In this document: positions 22,310 through 25,305 of the stretch, in pieces | How positions within the stretch are numbered: the stretch's first letter is position 1 | How the letters are laid out: every line of letters begins with the position of its first letter | NCBI GenBank assembly: GCA_048498415.1 | Contig: JBEHYA010000021.1 | Span: 1-25,305, forward strand | Source: JBEHYA01 sp048498415 | GTDB taxonomy: Bacteria > Pseudomonadota > Alphaproteobacteria > UBA9219 > RGZA01 | Length of the DNA: 25,305 bases | Reading direction: 5' to 3' | Program-made: the position numbers and the translations under genes | Notes under the pieces: generated by a model | The model's input: only the letters and a program-made list of their open reading frames with translations | Database searches by the model: none | Told to the model about the DNA's origin: nothing

Positions 22310-22876
22310 ATGCTCCAGCTTTCCGCTTTCACCGTTCAACGCAACCAGCAGAATGTTTTCGCGCCAACCGATTTGAATCTATCGGCGGGCGGGGCAGTAT
22401 TGCTGCTGGGCGAAAACGGCGCGGGCAAAACCAGTTTTCTGCGTGGGGTGGCGGGGTTGCTACCTTCCAGCGGCATGGTGCAATCACCTACGCGGCCGCT
22501 TTACATCGGCCACCGGAATGCGTTGCAGGACGAACTGACGCCGCCCGAACATATCCGCTTCTGGGCCGCGCTCGAGAACCACGCCTTTGCGCTTGATCCC
22601 CTTGATGTGTTCGGTCTGAAAGCACTCGCCAAAACCCGCGCCGGCTCTTTATCGCAGGGCCAGCGGCGGCGCTTGGCGCTGTGCCGCTTATTATTAAATC
22701 CAAGCCCGCTGTGGCTGCTGGATGAACCGCATGCGGGGCTGGATAGCGCCGGCCTTGGTATTCTGGAGACATTATGCCGCCATCATCGTGGGCGCGGCGG
22801 GGCGATTATTGCGGCAAGCCACGGCGCCCTGAATTTGCCGGATGCGCAAAGTCTTGCCTTAAAGGTGGCCGCATGA
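22310..22876 (+). CDS. ccmA: Heme exporter ATP-binding protein CcmA
   Basis: CcmA is the ATPase of the CcmABCD complex, which releases holo-CcmE during cytochrome c maturation at the inner membrane. The 188-aa product is a small ABC ATPase: Walker A GENGAGKTS (~34-42), the CcmA-type YIGHRNALQDELTPPEHIRFW region, signature SLSQGQRRR (~113-121), Walker B LWLLDEPHAGLD (~134-145), and a switch His in AASHG. It is slightly shorter than E. coli CcmA (~205). It overlaps ccmB by four bases (ATGA) and is the first gene of ccmABC. No clear Shine-Dalgarno precedes the ATG at 22310; repeat elements fill the gap upstream. Confidence 0.95.
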   Translation: MLQLSAFTVQRNQQNVFAPTDLNLSAGGAVLLLGENGAGKTSFLRGVAGLLPSSGMVQSPTRPLYIGHRNALQDELTPPEHIRFWAALENHAFALDPLDVFGLKALAKTRAGSLSQGQRRRLALCRLLLNPSPLWLLDEPHAGLDSAGLGILETLCRHHRGRGGAIIAASHGALNLPDAQSLALKVAA

Positions 22877-23538
22877 TCGCCGCGCTGTTTTCCCGCGAAT
22901 GTGCTTCCGCCTGGCGGCAAATGGCCGATATCGCGGCGCCCATTGTGTTTGCGCTGCTGGTGGTCTGCCTTTTCCCCTTCGCCTTCTCGCCCGAGCCCAT
23001 GGTGCTGCGCCGCTTTGGTTTTGGCATGGTCGTGGTCGCCTGCATTCTCGCGCAGTTTCTTGGCATGGAAAAAATCTTCCGCGTGGATCTGGAAGCCGGC
23101 ATCACGGAAGTCGTGGCCCTCAGCCGCCTGCCCTTGCCGGTTTATGCGCTTACTAAAGCCATCGCCCACTGGCTCACCCATGCGCTGCCGCTGCTGGTTG
23201 CTTCGCCGGTGTTTTTACTTATGCTCGATATCGGCCCGCGCGCGCTGCCCGAGGCGCTGCTGGCGCTTGCGCTGCTCACCCTCATTCTCTCGCTGCTGGG
23301 CACCGCCGGCGCCGCGTTATCGCTTGGCGCGCGCCAGCCCGGTTTGCTGCTGCCGTTGCTTCTTCTGCCGTTCTCTATTCCCGCTCTCGTTTTCGCCGTC
23401 GGCCTCGCGCAAAACGGGCTTCTTACTGGCGAAGGCATGCAAAGCTTTTTGTTTTTAGGCGCGCTTGTGTTCCTGTATGGTGCGGCTACGCCGTTTTTAT
23501 CGTCCCTTGCCCTGAAAGCTGCGATTGAATCCCAATGA
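22873..23538 (+). CDS. ccmB: Heme exporter membrane protein CcmB
   Basis: CcmB is the membrane partner of the CcmA ATPase. The 221-aa product, normal for the family, has about six hydrophobic segments. The family feature in the first loop is MEKIFRVDLEAGITEVVALSRLPLPVYALTKAIAHW in position, though somewhat diverged. The start ATG at 22873 lies in an ATGA overlap with the ccmA stop; an upstream in-frame ATG inside ccmA is rejected. Its stop overlaps the ccmC start by four bases, so the three genes are translationally coupled. Confidence 0.94.
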   Translation: MIAALFSRECASAWRQMADIAAPIVFALLVVCLFPFAFSPEPMVLRRFGFGMVVVACILAQFLGMEKIFRVDLEAGITEVVALSRLPLPVYALTKAIAHWLTHALPLLVASPVFLLMLDIGPRALPEALLALALLTLILSLLGTAGAALSLGARQPGLLLPLLLLPFSIPALVFAVGLAQNGLLTGEGMQSFLFLGALVFLYGAATPFLSSLALKAAIESQ

Positions 23539-24224
23539 TCATGTCGTTCGCCCAGCCCAAGCATATGCGCCGCATCGCCGAAGTGGGCGCGCCTTTATGC
23601 GCCGTGCTCAGCCTGCCGCTGCTTATCCTTGGCCTTTATTTCGCGCTTGCCGCCTCCCCCGCCGATTACCAGCAGGGCGAGACGGTGCGTATTATGTACG
23701 TCCATGTGCCTGCCGCCTGGGGCGCCCTGATGCTCTATGTGGGCATGGCGCTGGCGGCAATAAGCGCCTTTATCTGGAAGCATAAGGTCGCCGATATGTT
23801 CATAGATGCCGCCGTGCCGATTGGCACCGGCCTTGCCGCGCTGTGTTTGATTACCGGCAGCCTGTGGGGCAAACCCATGTGGGGCGCGTGGTGGGTGTGG
23901 GATGCGCGCCTCACCAGCATGCTGGTGCTTTTCCTGCTTTATGCCGGCGTGATGATTTTGCGGGGGAGTTTTGCGAGCCCCGAACGCGGCGCCAAAGCCT
24001 CGCATATTCTTCTTGTTCTGGGCCTCATCAACATTCCCATCATCAAGTTTTCGGTAGATTGGTGGAACACGTTGCACCAGGGCGAAAGCATCTTCAAAAA
24101 AACCGGGCCGACGATTGATCCCGCGATGATGCAGCCGCTTTTTCTCATGGCGTTCGGTTTGTTTTTCTTCTGCGCCGCCGTTATCCTTGCGCGCCTCGCC
24201 GCATCTTTTGGCCAAAAAGCGTAA
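23535..24224 (+). CDS. ccmC: Heme lyase-type exporter protein CcmC
   Basis: CcmC binds heme and hands it to the chaperone CcmE in the periplasm. The 229-aa product has six membrane segments, the tryptophan-rich WWD motif WGAWWVWDARLTS (~116-128), and the two flanking heme-ligand histidines, His57 in MYVHVPAAW and His181 in WWNTLHQGES. Length is usual (~230-245). It follows ccmB with an ATGA overlap. No ccmD-like short TM gene follows: the next 220 bases have no suitable frame. CcmE, CcmF and CcmH are also not in the window. Confidence 0.96.
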   Translation: MIMSFAQPKHMRRIAEVGAPLCAVLSLPLLILGLYFALAASPADYQQGETVRIMYVHVPAAWGALMLYVGMALAAISAFIWKHKVADMFIDAAVPIGTGLAALCLITGSLWGKPMWGAWWVWDARLTSMLVLFLLYAGVMILRGSFASPERGAKASHILLVLGLINIPIIKFSVDWWNTLHQGESIFKKTGPTIDPAMMQPLFLMAFGLFFFCAAVILARLAASFGQKA

Positions 24225-24448
24225 CCAGCTTCTCCCAGAACGGCAACTTTGTGCTGATTTTAAAGGGATTAACGCATGGTTAAGAGCGATTTAGTTTCAT
24301 TCAAAAAAAGAAGAAGTCTTATTTTTGCTTTCATCATTCGTGGGCTAGATTGGAAATAAGGGGAATCGAAAACGGTTCGCCGGATACAAAAAACAAGAAA
24401 AAACGACCCATAAAAAACGAAACGAAGAACGCTTTTAGGACAACGGAA

Positions 24449-24661
24449 ATGAGAGTTGAAATGTCACCCGCGGTTTACCTCGCCCTGTGCGGCCTGGTCA
24501 AAGATGCGATGCAGATTGAAAGCGATGCCGCGCCGTTGCTGATGAAGGCCGCGCGCGAACTCGCTGCGGCTGCCGGCACCGACCTGCCCGAATCCCTGCA
24601 GCACCTCGGCCCCCAGCTCTCCGACCTGCCCAACACCACGGCTGAAAAGTCGGCGGCGTAA
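24449..24661 (+). CDS. Small acidic protein (70 aa), unknown
   Basis: Function unknown. The frame is open back to a TTG at 24350, but the upstream part encodes a Lys/Asn-rich stretch unlike a protein start. The ATG at 24449 (MRVEMSPAVYLALCGL) has an AGGA site about 10 bases upstream and is preferred; the ATG at 24461 is also possible. The product is helical, Ala-rich and acidic (KDAMQIESDAAPLLMKAARELAAAAG in position ~20-45), with no TM. The upstream gap 24225-24448 is A-rich and shows no ccmD or other gene. Confidence 0.55.
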   Translation: MRVEMSPAVYLALCGLVKDAMQIESDAAPLLMKAARELAAAAGTDLPESLQHLGPQLSDLPNTTAEKSAA

Positions 24662-24753
24662 GCCTAAAGCCTCATTTTCCACATAATCTAAAGTACTATC
24701 GTTCGGGCGGGATTTCCTTTATTCCTGTCACCCCAACCCCTTGCCCGTTTTAA

Positions 24754-25185
24754 ATGTCCTGGCTGCAATCCCATCTTAATCTGCTCGTGCTGTTCGGCCT
24801 TCTGGGCCAGGGCATGTTCATGATGCGCTTCGTCGCGCAATGGTTTTCCAGCGAAAAAGCCGGCCGCAGCGTGATGCCGGAAGTGTTCTGGTATTTCAGC
24901 CTGGCGGGCGGCGTTATCCTGCTTATCTATGCCATCCTGCGCAGCGACCCCGTTTTTATCATCGGCCAGCTCACCGGCTTGTTCATCTATATCCGCAACA
25001 TCATCTTCATCTGGCGCGACCGCGCCAAACGCCGGAGCCAGGCGCATGAAGACGTCTACGCCGAAATCGCCGCCCTTTCGGCCGATCTGGTCGAACGCCA
25101 GAAAACCGGCGCGCCCATTACCCACGCCGAACGCCGCGCCGCCGCCGAAGCCCTCCACACGCTGCGCGCGTCACGCAAGAATTAA
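24754..25185 (+). CDS. Lipid-A-disaccharide synthase N-terminal domain (LAB_N) membrane protein
   Basis: The 143-aa product has three membrane segments (~6-27, 43-62, 66-86) and the LAB_N pattern: GQGMFMMRFVAQWFSSEKAGRS in position ~18-39, PEVFWYFSLAGG, then GQLTGLFIYIRNIIF. A charged, helical C-terminal tail (~90-143) is extra to the domain. In other bacteria this domain occurs alone, next to polyprenyl-phosphate sugar transferases, or at the N-terminus of larger lipid A proteins; its own activity is not established. No ribosome site is clear before the ATG at 24754. A repeat element follows the stop by 13 bases. It does not itself carry the LpxB glycosyltransferase. Confidence 0.9.
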   Translation: MSWLQSHLNLLVLFGLLGQGMFMMRFVAQWFSSEKAGRSVMPEVFWYFSLAGGVILLIYAILRSDPVFIIGQLTGLFIYIRNIIFIWRDRAKRRSQAHEDVYAEIAALSADLVERQKTGAPITHAERRAAAEALHTLRASRKN

Positions 25186-25198
25186 GGCCACACTCTTT

Positions 25199-25285
25199 CA
25201 GGCATCCCCGCGCAAGCGGGGATCCAGTTTTTCTTGTTTTTTTTGCTTGAACCAAACTGGATCCCCACTTGCGCGGGGGTGCCTG
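25199..25285. repeat. Paired-arm inverted repeat after the LAB_N gene
   Basis: Two 30-base arms (25199-25228, 25256-25285) match with two differences. Left hairpin: ATCCCCGC/GCGGGGAT with GCAA loop. The right arm carries two changes that leave G-T type pairs rather than compensating pairs. Same subtype as the copy at 804-890, with the same flanking CTCTxTCAGGC entry sequence. Confidence 0.88.
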
Positions 25286-25305
25286 ATGCGTTTGGTCTCT
25301 TATAC

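Noticed and set aside
24350..24448. TTG start giving a 103-aa version of the small acidic protein
   Set aside because: The added part is a Lys/Asn/Arg-rich low-quality stretch in A-rich DNA; the ATG at 24449 has a ribosome site.

Overview
This window looks like chromosomal DNA of a Gram-negative alphaproteobacterium. The evidence is the set of lipid A/Kdo genes (a waaA-type Kdo transferase, lpxK, a lipid-A N-terminal-domain protein), the ccmABC cytochrome c maturation genes, a PmbA/TldE gene next to waaA-lpxK, and GC-rich coding DNA with short gene overlaps. The exact order cannot be fixed by eye. No rRNA, tRNA, CRISPR array, transposase or phage gene was recognised.

Left part (1-6976). An unknown + strand gene (65-787) converges on an unknown - strand gene (903-1913). 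A tight - strand operon follows, read in the order gpt (xanthine phosphoribosyltransferase), rlmI-like 23S rRNA methyltransferase, a membrane-anchored EndoU RNase-toxin-like protein, a small MafI-like immunity candidate, and smpB. The last four genes overlap one another by 11, 8 and 1 bases. Further - strand units are two small single-TM coiled-coil proteins (4979-5739, closed by a strong terminator) and two coupled unknown genes (5976-6643, also with a terminator).

Middle part (6977-17751). A pirin gene diverges from a two-gene signalling operon. That operon encodes a hybrid sensor kinase (7-TM input region, two PAS, HisKA, HATPase, receiver) followed by a receiver-EAL c-di-GMP phosphodiesterase. 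Next comes an envelope operon: pmbA/tldE, a PlcP/LpxH-like metallophosphoesterase, one 801-residue protein joining a GT4 glycosyltransferase to a complete Kdo transferase, and lpxK. The phosphoesterase-GT4 pair resembles the plcP-agt membrane-lipid remodelling pair of alphaproteobacteria, here physically joined to the core LPS enzyme.

Right part (17843-25305). dapA diverges from a lytic transglycosylase gene with only 27 bases between the chosen starts. After these come a small TM coiled-coil protein, a LOG-family nucleotide hydrolase, ccmA-ccmB-ccmC, a tiny unknown gene and a stand-alone LAB_N membrane protein.

Seven intergenic gaps carry paired-arm inverted repeats. In most, each arm folds into its own 8-bp hairpin. 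Where the two arms differ, the changes are paired, so each arm's hairpin is kept while arm-to-arm identity is lost. One such element is nested inside another inverted repeat. The observations most worth a second look are the EndoU/immunity pair inside the rlmI-smpB operon, the PlcP/GT4-WaaA fusion locus, and this covarying repeat family.
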